Under the pieces are notes generated by a model. That model made no database searches. It saw nothing but the letters and a program-made list of their open reading frames with translations, and was not told where the DNA came from. The position numbers and the translations under genes are program-made. This document shows, piece after piece, positions 16,903-25,137 of a DNA stretch of 64,000 nucleotides (the stretch's first letter is position 1; the number at the start of each line of letters is the position of its first letter). This DNA is from an uncultured Lachnospiraceae bacterium (GTDB lineage Bacteria; Bacillota; Clostridia; Lachnospirales; Lachnospiraceae), in contig CACZBF010000015.1 of the NCBI GenBank assembly GCA_902779355.1, positions 1-64,000 on the forward strand, written 5' to 3'.

Positions 16903-18297
16903 ATGAAAAAAACTTATGTGCTTGACACAAACATCCTGATCGACAGTGCGGGTACTGCGATCTACGGCTTTGATGACAATGACGTCATCATCACGAGCAC
17001 GACGATCACAGAGCTGAATAAACATAAAGGAGACGAGGGAGAGCGCGGCTACAACGTGCGTGAGACCTCGCGAATCCTGAGAGACCTGCGGGCAGAGCAG
17101 GGCGACCTTTATCAGGGCGTTTCGATCAATACGAACGGGACGTTTCGGATCGAAAAGAACGGCTATGAGCATCCGCTGCCGGAGTGGCTTCGGAGCGACA
17201 AGAGCGCAGAAAACGACAACCGGATTCTGGCGACGGTCCTTTCCCTCATGGATCAAAATCCGGGGACCAAGGTAGCGCTGATCACAAATGATTTCCTGAT
17301 GTCGCTGGACGCACAGGCACTTGGGATTGAGACACAGGAATACCGGAATGACAAGATCGAGAGCGAAGAGATGTATGCCGGGAGGCGGACGGTCGAGGTT
17401 TCCGCGGAAGCCATCAGCAGGCTTTACCGAGATCACAGCATTCCGGTGGACGATGAAGTGTTTCTGGAAATTGAGAATCTCATGCCGAATGAGTTTCTGG
17501 AGATGCATTCCGGGACTTCTTCCGCACTCGGCTGGGTGCGGAACGGCGCGGTGACGCTGCTGCCGGAAGACATTGTGAACGGCACCTATTTCGGGCTGAC
17601 AGCCCGAAACGCAGGCCAGCGCTTTGCAATTGCTGCGTTGCAGGCACCTGCGGAGGAGATCCCGCTTGTGATCATCAAGGGACCGGCCGGCTGCGGCAAG
17701 ACGCTTTTGGCGGAGGCTGTCGGGCTGGATAAAACCTACATCGGGCGAGAGTTCCACAGAGGCAAGGATCATCCGGACGAGGAATACCGGAATCTTTACA
17801 TCACGCGTTCCAATACGCTGCCGGAGTCGGAGAACCTGGGATTTTTGAAGGGTGACCTGGAAGAAAAGATGGGGCCGCTGCTTGCGCCGTTCTATGACAA
17901 TATGGAGACATTGATGCGAATCGGCGGAGAGACGGATCCGCAGCAGATCCAGTATCAGGTGGATTATCTGATCGATGACGGCGGTCCGGTCAAGATTGTA
18001 TCGATGGCCTATATTCGCGGACGGTCTCTCGATAAGAGCATCATCATCGTGGACGAGGCGCAGAACATCACGCCGAAGCAGGCAAAGACCCTGGCCACCC
18101 GTGTGGGTGAAGGCAGCAAACTGATCCTGCTCGGAGATCCGCAGCAGATCGACAGCCCGCGTCTGACGGCCAGGAGCAACGGACTCGTCTATGCGGCTGA
18201 AAAAATGAAAGATGATGATCTGTGTGCGGTCATCACAATGTACGAGCGGGAATGCGTGCGTTCCGAGCTTTCCAAGCGCGCAGCGAAGAAGATGTAA
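16903..18297 (+). CDS. PIN domain-PhoH ATPase fusion
   Basis: The 464-residue protein joins an N-terminal PIN nuclease domain (YVLDTNILIDSAG, with later acidic residues, about 1-150) to a PhoH-like ATPase. Walker A is GPAGCGKT (about 261-268) and Walker B is IIIVDEAQN (about 379-387). The family (YlaK, PhoH2-like) is thought to act on RNA as a coupled helicase and ribonuclease. Both active-site sets appear intact and length is normal. The start has AAGGGGG upstream. Confidence 0.88.
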   Translation: MKKTYVLDTNILIDSAGTAIYGFDDNDVIITSTTITELNKHKGDEGERGYNVRETSRILRDLRAEQGDLYQGVSINTNGTFRIEKNGYEHPLPEWLRSDKSAENDNRILATVLSLMDQNPGTKVALITNDFLMSLDAQALGIETQEYRNDKIESEEMYAGRRTVEVSAEAISRLYRDHSIPVDDEVFLEIENLMPNEFLEMHSGTSSALGWVRNGAVTLLPEDIVNGTYFGLTARNAGQRFAIAALQAPAEEIPLVIIKGPAGCGKTLLAEAVGLDKTYIGREFHRGKDHPDEEYRNLYITRSNTLPESENLGFLKGDLEEKMGPLLAPFYDNMETLMRIGGETDPQQIQYQVDYLIDDGGPVKIVSMAYIRGRSLDKSIIIVDEAQNITPKQAKTLATRVGEGSKLILLGDPQQIDSPRLTARSNGLVYAAEKMKDDDLCAVITMYERECVRSELSKRAAKKM

Positions 18298-18312
18298 CCG
18301 GGAGGACAGGCT

Positions 18313-19710
18313 ATGAGAGTGGCATTACTGAATGACTCGTTTCCACCGATCATTGACGGCGTCGCAAATGTGGTATTGAATTACGCGAAGATCCTGACAG
18401 AGCAGCTTGATACGCAAGTGATCGTCGGGACACCGCGGTATCCGAAAGCGGAGTACACGGGTTATCCATATCCCGTGGTCGCTTATCCGAGCGTTGACAC
18501 GTCGAAGCTTGTGGCGGGGTATCGCGCCGGTGATTTTGTACATTGGCCGAAAATACGGGAACTCATTGATTTCCAGCCGGATATCATCCATACGCATTGT
18601 CCGGCGGCTTCCGCACTGGTGGCGCGGATCGTGCAGAATCACACCGGTGCGCCGGTCGTATTTACTTACCACACCAAATTTGATGTGGACATCGAACGTG
18701 CCGTGGGCGACGGCCTGTGGAAAAAGCAGTTCATCAAAATGATGATAGACAATATCTCGGCTTGCGACGAAGTCTGGGTGGTTTCCAAGGGCGCCGGTGA
18801 AAACCTGAAGTCCCTCGGATTTCGGAGCGATTACCGCGTGGTGGATAACGGCGTGGATTTCGCGAAAGGGCGCGTGGAAGATGCGCTTGTCAAAGAGGTG
18901 ACAGGTCGTTTTGATCTGCCGGAGGGCGTGCCGGTCTTTCTTTTCGTCGGACGGATGATGAAGTACAAGGGTCTGCCGATCATTGTGGACGCGCTGGGCG
19001 AATTGTCGCAAAAGGGCGTGGACTTTCGGATGGTGTTTGTCGGCGGCGGCGCGGACGCAAAGGAGATGCAGGAAAGCGTAAAGGCATTCGGCATTTCTAC
19101 GGATATCGTCGGAGAAGACGGCACTGTCACGCACACGGACGGTGCGGCAGACAAGAGCGGACGTGTGATCTTTGCGGGAGCGGAGCATGACCGTGACCGG
19201 TTACGTGCATGGAATACGAGAGCGGACCTTTTCCTTTTCCCGTCTGTGTATGATACCAACGGCATTGTGGTACGGGAAGCGGCGGCATGTGGGCTGGCAA
19301 GCATCCTGATCAAAGACTCCTGTGCGGCGGAAGGCGTAACGGACGGCAGGAACGGATTCCTCATCGAAGAAAACGCGCAGTCGATGGCCCAGATGTTGAT
19401 GGCGCTTGCACCGGATCTCGAAAAGCTGCACACGGCGGGGCAGTATGCAATGGACGAGATCTACATTTCCTGGGAGGACAGCGTCAGGGAGGCTTACCGG
19501 CGCTATGAAGAGATCCTGCTTGCGAAGCAGGATGGTACGCTTGCAGAAAAAAAGAAAAGGAGCCTGGACTATTTGATGCAAGGCGCCCTGACGGTTTCCA
19601 AAGGCACCAACCAGATGATCACAATGCCGCGTACGGTCTACGAGTCGATGTGTGATAATTTCCGGGATGTGATAGAGGGAATTGCCTCTTTGGGGGAAGC
19701 GGATGAGTGA
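18313..19710 (+). CDS. GT4-family glycosyltransferase
   Basis: This 465-residue GT-B enzyme starts MRVALLNDSFPPIIDGVANV, the motif of GT4 enzymes that glucosylate lipids or small acceptors. It carries DIIHTHCPA (about residue 95), VFTYHTKFD, FVGRMMKYKGL near 214, and the donor-binding region around FPSVYDTNGIVVREAAACG (about 310-330). A C-terminal helical extension of about 70 residues follows the fold. Its end overlaps the GH13 gene by eight bases, so synthesis and hydrolysis of a glucoside may be linked. Retaining mechanism is family knowledge; the acceptor is unknown. Confidence 0.82.
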   Translation: MRVALLNDSFPPIIDGVANVVLNYAKILTEQLDTQVIVGTPRYPKAEYTGYPYPVVAYPSVDTSKLVAGYRAGDFVHWPKIRELIDFQPDIIHTHCPAASALVARIVQNHTGAPVVFTYHTKFDVDIERAVGDGLWKKQFIKMMIDNISACDEVWVVSKGAGENLKSLGFRSDYRVVDNGVDFAKGRVEDALVKEVTGRFDLPEGVPVFLFVGRMMKYKGLPIIVDALGELSQKGVDFRMVFVGGGADAKEMQESVKAFGISTDIVGEDGTVTHTDGAADKSGRVIFAGAEHDRDRLRAWNTRADLFLFPSVYDTNGIVVREAAACGLASILIKDSCAAEGVTDGRNGFLIEENAQSMAQMLMALAPDLEKLHTAGQYAMDEIYISWEDSVREAYRRYEEILLAKQDGTLAEKKKRSLDYLMQGALTVSKGTNQMITMPRTVYESMCDNFRDVIEGIASLGEADE

Positions 19711-21481
19711 TCACAAAAACGAATGGTATCGCCGCATGAGCTTTTACCAGATCTGGATCCGGAGCTTTTATGACGGCAACGGTGATGGGATCGGGGATCT
19801 GTACGGCGTTTATGAGAAGCTCCCATACATCAAGTCGTTGGGCGTGGACGGGATCTGGTTTTCGCCGATCTATCCGTCTCCCAATGCGGACTTCGGCTAT
19901 GACATTTCGGACTACCGGGACATCCACCCGGAATATGGGACGCTCCTGCAGTTTCAGAAGGTGCTGAAGAAGGCCCACGCACTTGGGCTGAAGGTGATCA
20001 TGGATCTCGTGGTCAACCACACGTCCGACGAGCATCCGTGGTTTTTAGAGAGTCGGAAAGGGAAGGACAATCCCTACAGCGACTATTATATCTGGCGGGA
20101 CAAGCCGAACAACTGGAACAGCCTTTTTGAAGGGAAAGCATGGGAATATGACCCGGTGCGGAAGCAGTATTATCTGCATCTCTTTGCGAAGAAGCAGCCG
20201 GATCTCAATATGGATAACCCGAAGGTCAGGGAAGAGGTCAAGGGGATCCTTCGCTTCTGGCTGGATCTCGGCGTCGACGGGTTCCGTGAGGATGTCATCA
20301 ATTTCATATCCAAAAAAGAGGGATTGCCGGACGGGATTCCTTTTTTGCCTGCGGCAAACGGGATCCCTTATTACAAGGACGGACCGCATATTCACGAGTA
20401 CCTAGCGGAGTTCCGCGAGGTCTGCAAGGAGTATGACTGCTTTCAGGTGGGGGAGGGGCCGCTGACGAGCGTCCGCTCTGCGCTCCAATATCTGTCAGGT
20501 CCGACGAAGTCGCTTGACATGATGATCTCCTTTGACCACATGATGGCGGATTGCTTTTTGAGCGAATACATTCCGCGGCCGTTTTCTCTGCGAAAGCTCA
20601 AGAGGGCATTTTCCAAGTGGCAGTATACGTTGGCGGGGAAGGCGTGGAATGCGCTCTACCTCGAGAATCATGACCATCCGCGCGTCATCAGCCGCTACGG
20701 GAGCGAGCACCTGTACTGGAAAGAAAGCGGGAAGATGCTGGCGGTTTCTTATCTTTTCCAGCAGGGGACGCCGTTTATCTATCAGGGGCAGGAGATCGGG
20801 ATGACGAATATCCGCCTCTCATCGATCGACCAGTATGTCGATGTGGTTTCCATCTATAATTATCATGCGTTCCACACCAAAGATCCGGAGGAGAAGCGCA
20901 TGCACCGGATCCATCTTGCCAGCCGCGATTCCGCACGGACACCGGTGCAATGGGATAGCAGCGACTATGCCGGGTTTTCTTCGCACAAGCCCTGGTTTGC
21001 CGTGAATCCGAACTACAGGCAGATCAATGTCGCAGCGGAGGAAGCGGATCCGGACAGCATCCTTCATTTTTACAGGAAGTGCCTGGCGCTGCGCAAGCAT
21101 TCAAAAACGTTGCTCTACGGCTCCTATCGGGAGTACTTTCCGGAGCACAGCAAACTCTATGTTTATGAACGGGCCCGGGGAAGTGTCCGCTATCTCATTT
21201 TCTGCTCTTTCTCCCATCTGCCGGTGAAGCTCCCGGTCCCGACAGCATATGCCGGGCGAAAGGGGGAGCTTCTGCTCTGCAATTACCCCGATCTGCCCGG
21301 ACAGAACCCGAAGGAAACAGGGCAGGAAGACGCCTTGGCGTCGTTGGGGATCGCGGCCCCTGACGACGTGAAAAAGCAGCCGGGGCGGGTGCCCTGGCAC
21401 AGGATTGGCCAGAGCCATGCGACCCACGGTACACTTCGTCCGTATGAGGCGCGGGTCTATCGGTTTCGAGTGGAAGAATGA
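19703..21481 (+). CDS. GH13 alpha-glucosidase family enzyme
   Basis: The 592-residue enzyme is a GH13 alpha-amylase-fold glucosidase of the oligo-1,6-glucosidase / trehalose-6-phosphate hydrolase branch. Conserved regions are all present: DLVVNHTSDEHPW (about residue 100), nucleophile Asp in DGFREDVINF (about 190-199), acid Glu in FQVGEGPL (about 245-252), and ENHDHPR with the third Asp (about 319-325). It has no signal peptide, so it acts inside the cell. I use the ATG at 19703, which overlaps the GT4 stop and has GGGGGAA upstream. The C-terminal beta domain contains an unusual roughly 30-residue insertion (about 535-565). Confidence 0.88.
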   Translation: MSDHKNEWYRRMSFYQIWIRSFYDGNGDGIGDLYGVYEKLPYIKSLGVDGIWFSPIYPSPNADFGYDISDYRDIHPEYGTLLQFQKVLKKAHALGLKVIMDLVVNHTSDEHPWFLESRKGKDNPYSDYYIWRDKPNNWNSLFEGKAWEYDPVRKQYYLHLFAKKQPDLNMDNPKVREEVKGILRFWLDLGVDGFREDVINFISKKEGLPDGIPFLPAANGIPYYKDGPHIHEYLAEFREVCKEYDCFQVGEGPLTSVRSALQYLSGPTKSLDMMISFDHMMADCFLSEYIPRPFSLRKLKRAFSKWQYTLAGKAWNALYLENHDHPRVISRYGSEHLYWKESGKMLAVSYLFQQGTPFIYQGQEIGMTNIRLSSIDQYVDVVSIYNYHAFHTKDPEEKRMHRIHLASRDSARTPVQWDSSDYAGFSSHKPWFAVNPNYRQINVAAEEADPDSILHFYRKCLALRKHSKTLLYGSYREYFPEHSKLYVYERARGSVRYLIFCSFSHLPVKLPVPTAYAGRKGELLLCNYPDLPGQNPKETGQEDALASLGIAAPDDVKKQPGRVPWHRIGQSHATHGTLRPYEARVYRFRVEE

Positions 21482-21509
21482 CCGGAACGGTCAGAGGGTC
21501 AGATAAGCG

Positions 21510-21878
21510 TCAGAGTTTTTTGCAAAGACCTTTCAGATATGCCTCGAGAAGCTTCCTGTCAGACTTCGAGAGGGTTCGATACATATAAATAACATCTTCT
21601 TCATCCTCGCTCAGCTGGATTCTGTAATCCACGGAGCGGGGATGTTCTTTTTCCCGGCCGGAATCTTCCCGGTTGATTTGATCGAAGAATTCTGAGAGTG
21701 TGATCCCGAATCCATGGCAGATCAGAGAAAGTGTGGGAATCGAGGGACAGGTCCCGCGGGAGAAAATATTATTCAGGCTGGAGTAGGGAAGACCGGACTC
21801 CTTGGCAAGCCTGTACAGAGACCAGTGTCTGTGATCGCAGATCTTTTTAATTTCGTTTATCACATCTTGTTCTATCAA
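21510..21878 (-). CDS. XRE-family helix-turn-helix regulator
   Basis: The protein is an XRE/Cro regulator: HTH from about WSLYRLAKESGLPYSSLNNI to SRGTCPSIPTLSLICHG, then an acidic C-terminal helix region of about 60 residues. No ATG exists in the frame. I chose the TTG at 21878, which lies shortly before the HTH and has GGTGAT upstream. The frame is open back to another TTG at 21959, but that would place the candidate operator inside the gene. It is divergent from the sortase-like operon and probably controls it through repeated TGAGTAATAT motifs in the region between. Confidence 0.75.
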   Translation of the reverse strand: MIEQDVINEIKKICDHRHWSLYRLAKESGLPYSSLNNIFSRGTCPSIPTLSLICHGFGITLSEFFDQINREDSGREKEHPRSVDYRIQLSEDEEDVIYMYRTLSKSDRKLLEAYLKGLCKKL

Positions 21879-21900
21879 AAAAATATCACCATTTTTCAAT

Positions 21901-21920
21901 TGAGTAATATGCGTATTACT
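21901..21920. promoter_or_regulatory. Inverted-repeat operator next to the XRE start
   Basis: AGTAATA (21903-21909) and TATTACT (21914-21920) form perfect 7-base arms around TGCG. The ten bases TGAGTAATAT at its left edge (21901-21910) recur exactly at 21992-22001 in the -10 region of the divergent promoter, so both are probably bound by the XRE protein. Confidence 0.6.
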
Positions 21921-21972
21921 ACTATTTGTAGCACAAACAAAAAGAAATGCTAGATGCAAAGTGAAAAGTATA

Positions 21973-22001
21973 TTGACAGAGACAACTCAAGTGAGTAATA
22001 T
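21973..22001 (+). promoter_or_regulatory. Promoter of the sortase-like/LCP operon, with operator
   Basis: TTGACA (21973-21978) and TAATAT (21996-22001) are 17 bases apart. The spacer holds ACTCA (21985-21989), AG, TGAGT (21992-21996), a perfect 5+5 inverted repeat. The -10 is part of a ten-base copy of the XRE-side motif. A repressor bound here would occlude the promoter. Confidence 0.7.
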
Positions 22002-22039
22002 AATAAGTGATTTTTTATGACAACTGATATATCCGCTTA

Positions 22040-22060
22040 TTTTTTTTGGGGGGGGGGGGG
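22040..22060 (+). repeat. Homopolymer pair T8-G13 in the operon leader
   Basis: Eight T (22040-22047) are followed by thirteen G (22048-22060). The tract lies about 40 bases after the -10 and 64 bases before the first start codon, so it is in the untranslated leader. Such tracts change length easily by strand slippage, and a leader position would alter mRNA structure, not reading frame. A sequencing artefact in tract length is possible. Confidence 0.75.
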
Positions 22061-22123
22061 TAGAAGAGCTAGTTGTGCCCGTTCTTTCCTCTCGTTTTTT
22101 GTGTATAAGGGCTTTTGTTTCAA

Positions 22124-22993
22124 ATGAATCAGGAAAAGAAACAATCAAAAAAAACCATATTGCTGCTTGTCGTGATCTGTCTGGCAGTGGTTGCGATCAT
22201 CCTTTGTGTGGTGTTGTTGCTGAAAAAAAAGCAACCCGCTTCCGATGCGGCTCCGCAGGCAATGACAGAACAGACTGCCGCGACGGAACAGGTGCAGACA
22301 ACCGAGATACCGGAGACGGAGGAGATGACGGATCCGGAGATCGAAGCATTGCTCAAGATGGGAATCGAGGTGCCCGAGAAGCAGCTTGATTGGGACGCGC
22401 TTCATGAAGAGAATCCGGATATCTATGCCTGGATTGTGGTGCCGGGGACGGACATTGATTATCCTGTGCTGCAGCACCCGACGGATGATGCCTATTATGT
22501 CAGCAACGATCTGGACGGAAATTCGGACTCATCCGGCTGTATCTATTCCGAAAGCCGCAGCCGGAAGGATTTTTCCGATTTTCATACCGTACTGTACGGG
22601 CAGAACCGTGAGGATCAGACGATGTTTTCCACGCTTCACAATTTTGAAGCCCCGGATTCGGTGGAGGGAGACCATTACATCTATGTTTATACGGAGGATG
22701 AGATTCTCGTTTATAAGATTTTTGCAGCCTATGAATTTCCGGCGGTGCATCTGCTGGCAAATTTCGATCTGACCAATGAATACGTCAGAGAGCAATATCT
22801 GAAGGAAGTATTTGCGGTGGACGAAGGGGACGTAGAAGTGGCAAATGTCCGTCATGACGTGGAAGTGACACCGGATGATCATATACTGACTCTTTCCACG
22901 CATGTGTCGGATCCTGACCGGGATGCGATGTACCGGTTTCTGGTGGTAGGCGTTCTGGTTTATCCGGAGGAGATGACGTCCGATGCTGGATGA
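22124..22993 (+). CDS. Class B sortase-like protein lacking catalytic Cys and His
   Basis: The 289-residue protein has a short basic N-terminus, one membrane helix (about residues 10-32), a Thr/Glu-rich stalk, and a class B sortase fold beginning at WDALHEENPDIYAWI. Sortases need His, Cys and Arg. Here the His region reads TVLYGQN (about 153-159) where active enzymes have YGHN, and the Cys region reads LTLSTH (about 252-257) where they have LSTC. The Arg is kept (YRFLVVG, about 270). It therefore looks catalytically dead but otherwise intact, and could bind a surface-protein signal without joining it. A TTG at 22115 is a possible earlier start. It overlaps the LCP gene by 11 bases. Confidence 0.8.
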   Translation: MNQEKKQSKKTILLLVVICLAVVAIILCVVLLLKKKQPASDAAPQAMTEQTAATEQVQTTEIPETEEMTDPEIEALLKMGIEVPEKQLDWDALHEENPDIYAWIVVPGTDIDYPVLQHPTDDAYYVSNDLDGNSDSSGCIYSESRSRKDFSDFHTVLYGQNREDQTMFSTLHNFEAPDSVEGDHYIYVYTEDEILVYKIFAAYEFPAVHLLANFDLTNEYVREQYLKEVFAVDEGDVEVANVRHDVEVTPDDHILTLSTHVSDPDRDAMYRFLVVGVLVYPEEMTSDAG

Positions 22994-24107
22994 GGAAATC
23001 ATAGTTGAAAAAAAGAAGCTGGGCTTCGGCAGAGTGACTGTTTTTACGATCATTGCCGGAATCTGCACGATATTGATTGTTATTGGGATCCTGCGTATTA
23101 CCGGACGAAATAGTATTAATAAGCCGATGGCAGTGACGGCAACGAGTGCCACGGCGGATGTCGTAGCGAATATGGGAGAGCCAAACGCTCCCGCGGTGGC
23201 AGATAATGTGATCACATACGGCGGGAAGGAATATGCCCTGAACGAAGACCTGATTACGATCCTTATCATGGGTATTGATGCGGAGACGCAGAAGGAGGTC
23301 GGCGGTCAGAGTTGGGAAGAGGAGGAAGGCAGTGCGCAGGCAGGCGGTCAGGCGGATGCATTATTCCTGGTTATGATGAATCCGCATGATAAAAATGTTT
23401 CCATACTTGCAATAGACCGGAATGCCATGGCCGATGTGGATGTTTTCGATAAAGAGGGCAACTATCAGGGGGTTCAGATCAAACAGATCGCGCTTCAGCA
23501 TGGGTATGGAGACGGGAAAGAACAGAGCTGTGAACGTCAGGTGAAGGCAGTATCCCGGATGCTGGGCGATATTCCGATCAATGCCTATATTGCCATCAGT
23601 ATGGATGCGATACCGGAACTGAACGATGCTGTCGGCGGAATCACGGTCGACGTGCTGGAGGACATCGTCTATCCGGAATACGATATGGATCTGCACCAGG
23701 GTGAGACCGTGAAGCTGGAGGGAGACAAAGCATACTGGTATGTGCGTCTCCGGCAGGAAGACGAGTTCGGATCCAATGAAATGCGTCTTCAGAGGCAGAA
23801 ACAGTATATGACCACCTTTGCAGCCGCGGTCAAGAATGAGGTTGCTTCCGATATCCGGGTGGCGGCAGACCTTTATCAGGTTTTGCAGAAATATATGGTT
23901 TCCAATATCGAGCTCAGTCAGTTTGTTTATCTTGCGACAGAGTATAAGAATTATGACTTTGATGTCAGCAATCTCTTCTCGCTGCCTGGTGAGACAGTGA
24001 TGGGCAATAATTACGAGGAGTTTTACATCGATGAAGATGCAGCGCGCGATTTGATCGTCAAGCTGTTTTACGAACCGCTGGAAAAGAAGCCGGAAACCGA
24101 ACAATAA
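22983..24107 (+). CDS. LytR-CpsA-Psr (LCP) family protein
   Basis: The 374-residue protein has an N-terminal membrane helix (about residues 18-40) and an extracellular LCP domain from about residue 92 (TILIMGIDAETQ), with QADALFLVMMNP, VSILAIDRNAM and the LNDAVGGITVDV segment. LCP enzymes attach polysaccharides from a polyprenyl carrier to peptidoglycan. The usual IPRD arginine motif reads AIDRN here, so the Arg is present but shifted in context. It is coupled to the sortase-like gene by overlap and may attach the polysaccharide made by the locus that starts 1 kb downstream. A decayed relative lies at 52.9-53.5 kb. Confidence 0.85.
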   Translation: MLDEEIIVEKKKLGFGRVTVFTIIAGICTILIVIGILRITGRNSINKPMAVTATSATADVVANMGEPNAPAVADNVITYGGKEYALNEDLITILIMGIDAETQKEVGGQSWEEEEGSAQAGGQADALFLVMMNPHDKNVSILAIDRNAMADVDVFDKEGNYQGVQIKQIALQHGYGDGKEQSCERQVKAVSRMLGDIPINAYIAISMDAIPELNDAVGGITVDVLEDIVYPEYDMDLHQGETVKLEGDKAYWYVRLRQEDEFGSNEMRLQRQKQYMTTFAAAVKNEVASDIRVAADLYQVLQKYMVSNIELSQFVYLATEYKNYDFDVSNLFSLPGETVMGNNYEEFYIDEDAARDLIVKLFYEPLEKKPETEQ

Positions 24108-24185
24108 TCGGTATCTCGCGGGAGCCGGGATTTTCCCCCTCGCTTGATATAAACCACATGATTAAAGGAAAGGAGGAACAAGTTT

Positions 24186-24971
24186 ATGAAAAAAAGAGCT
24201 TTGGCAGTATTTATGGCGATTGCCGTGATGCTGCTTGGCACAACAACCGTGTATGCGGCAGGCAGCCCGACATCCGGCGGTACAGTAGAGCAACCGGAAG
24301 CAGGACAGGCAGCAAACACGGCAGTAACCGGTGTAGAGAGCCCGGCGCAGTATGCAGCCGAGACTTCGGCTGACGCAGGGTTCGCTACGAGCGCAGTTGG
24401 TGCAACCACAGTGCAGAGTGCAACAGTTGCAGCACAGAACCTTCTGCTGAATCACCTTGCTAGTGTAGGCGCAGCCCTTGGAAATTCGGGCATCAGCGCA
24501 GCTGCAGGACAGGCAGGCGCTACCGTGACCGCAGAAATGCTTTCTGTCATCAATGTGACACTCAACGGCGCAGCTAAGGGTGCTGACGGATTGTACGATG
24601 TTACCGTCCGTAACGGCAAGATTCATGCCGGCGACACCATCGCAGTCATGCACTTTGATGGCAGCTGGGGTCTTGTAGTTCCGACCGCAGTCGGCAACGG
24701 CTTTGTATCCTTTAAGGTTGCTAACTGCTCACCCTTCAGCATCGTCCGTTTGAACGGCGGTTCTGCAGGCGGCGCAGGCGCAATCGCAACGCTGAGCGTA
24801 CATGATGCACTGGAGCAGGCTGCTCTTGCAGCACAGGCAGCAGAGCGTCAGCAGATCGCTTACTACGCTACACTGTATGGCTGGAACAAGGATATCGTAG
24901 ATTTCCTGTTACTGGCAGCAGCACAGGGCCTGAATCCGCTTGGCGCACTTGGGCTTGTAGGCGCACCGTAA
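24186..24971 (+). CDS. Secreted Ala-rich protein of unknown function
   Basis: The 261-residue product has a clear Sec signal peptide (KKR, hydrophobic core, cleavage after VYAA at about residue 25). The mature protein is rich in Ala, Gly, Val and Thr: a low-complexity N-terminal third, a beta-type middle (about 110-205, with LYDVTVRNGKIHAGDTIAVM) and a helical C-terminus. There is no lipobox, LPxTG motif or late membrane helix, so it is probably released or held by partners. A strong site (AAGGAAAGGAGG) suggests high expression. It follows the LCP gene by 78 bases. I do not recognise a family. Confidence 0.7.
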   Translation: MKKRALAVFMAIAVMLLGTTTVYAAGSPTSGGTVEQPEAGQAANTAVTGVESPAQYAAETSADAGFATSAVGATTVQSATVAAQNLLLNHLASVGAALGNSGISAAAGQAGATVTAEMLSVINVTLNGAAKGADGLYDVTVRNGKIHAGDTIAVMHFDGSWGLVVPTAVGNGFVSFKVANCSPFSIVRLNGGSAGGAGAIATLSVHDALEQAALAAQAAERQQIAYYATLYGWNKDIVDFLLLAAAQGLNPLGALGLVGAP

Positions 24972-25040
24972 GAAAAGATACGTGACATGACAGCCTAGAC
25001 GTGACAGATTCAGTCTCCCAATGTAATACATAGTAATACC

Positions 25041-25054
25041 CATAAGATCTTATG
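25041..25054. promoter_or_regulatory. Perfect 14-base palindrome before the polysaccharide locus
   Basis: CATAAGATCTTATG reads the same on both strands. It stands 84 bases before the first glycosyltransferase gene of the long locus. It could be a dimeric regulator site; no regulator is linked to it. Confidence 0.35.
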
Positions 25055-25096
25055 AATTCCGATTATCATGTGGTTGAGAAAGGAAGAGCGAAGAAT

Positions 25097-25121
25097 CGCG
25101 GGGAGAGCCGATCTCTCCGCG
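25097..25121 (+). promoter_or_regulatory. GC-rich leader hairpin at the head of the polysaccharide locus
   Basis: GAGAG (25103-25107) pairs with CTCTC (25113-25117) around a five-base loop, and CGCG (25097-25100) pairs with CGCG (25118-25121) below a two-G bulge. There is no T-run, so it is not a terminator. The start codon at 25138 lacks a nearby Shine-Dalgarno; the closest, AAAGGAAG, lies about 55 bases upstream, before the hairpin. A leader hairpin like this is where processive antiterminators such as LoaP act in Firmicutes, but that is inference. Confidence 0.45.
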
Positions 25122-25137
25122 GGCTCCGCGCTTTACC

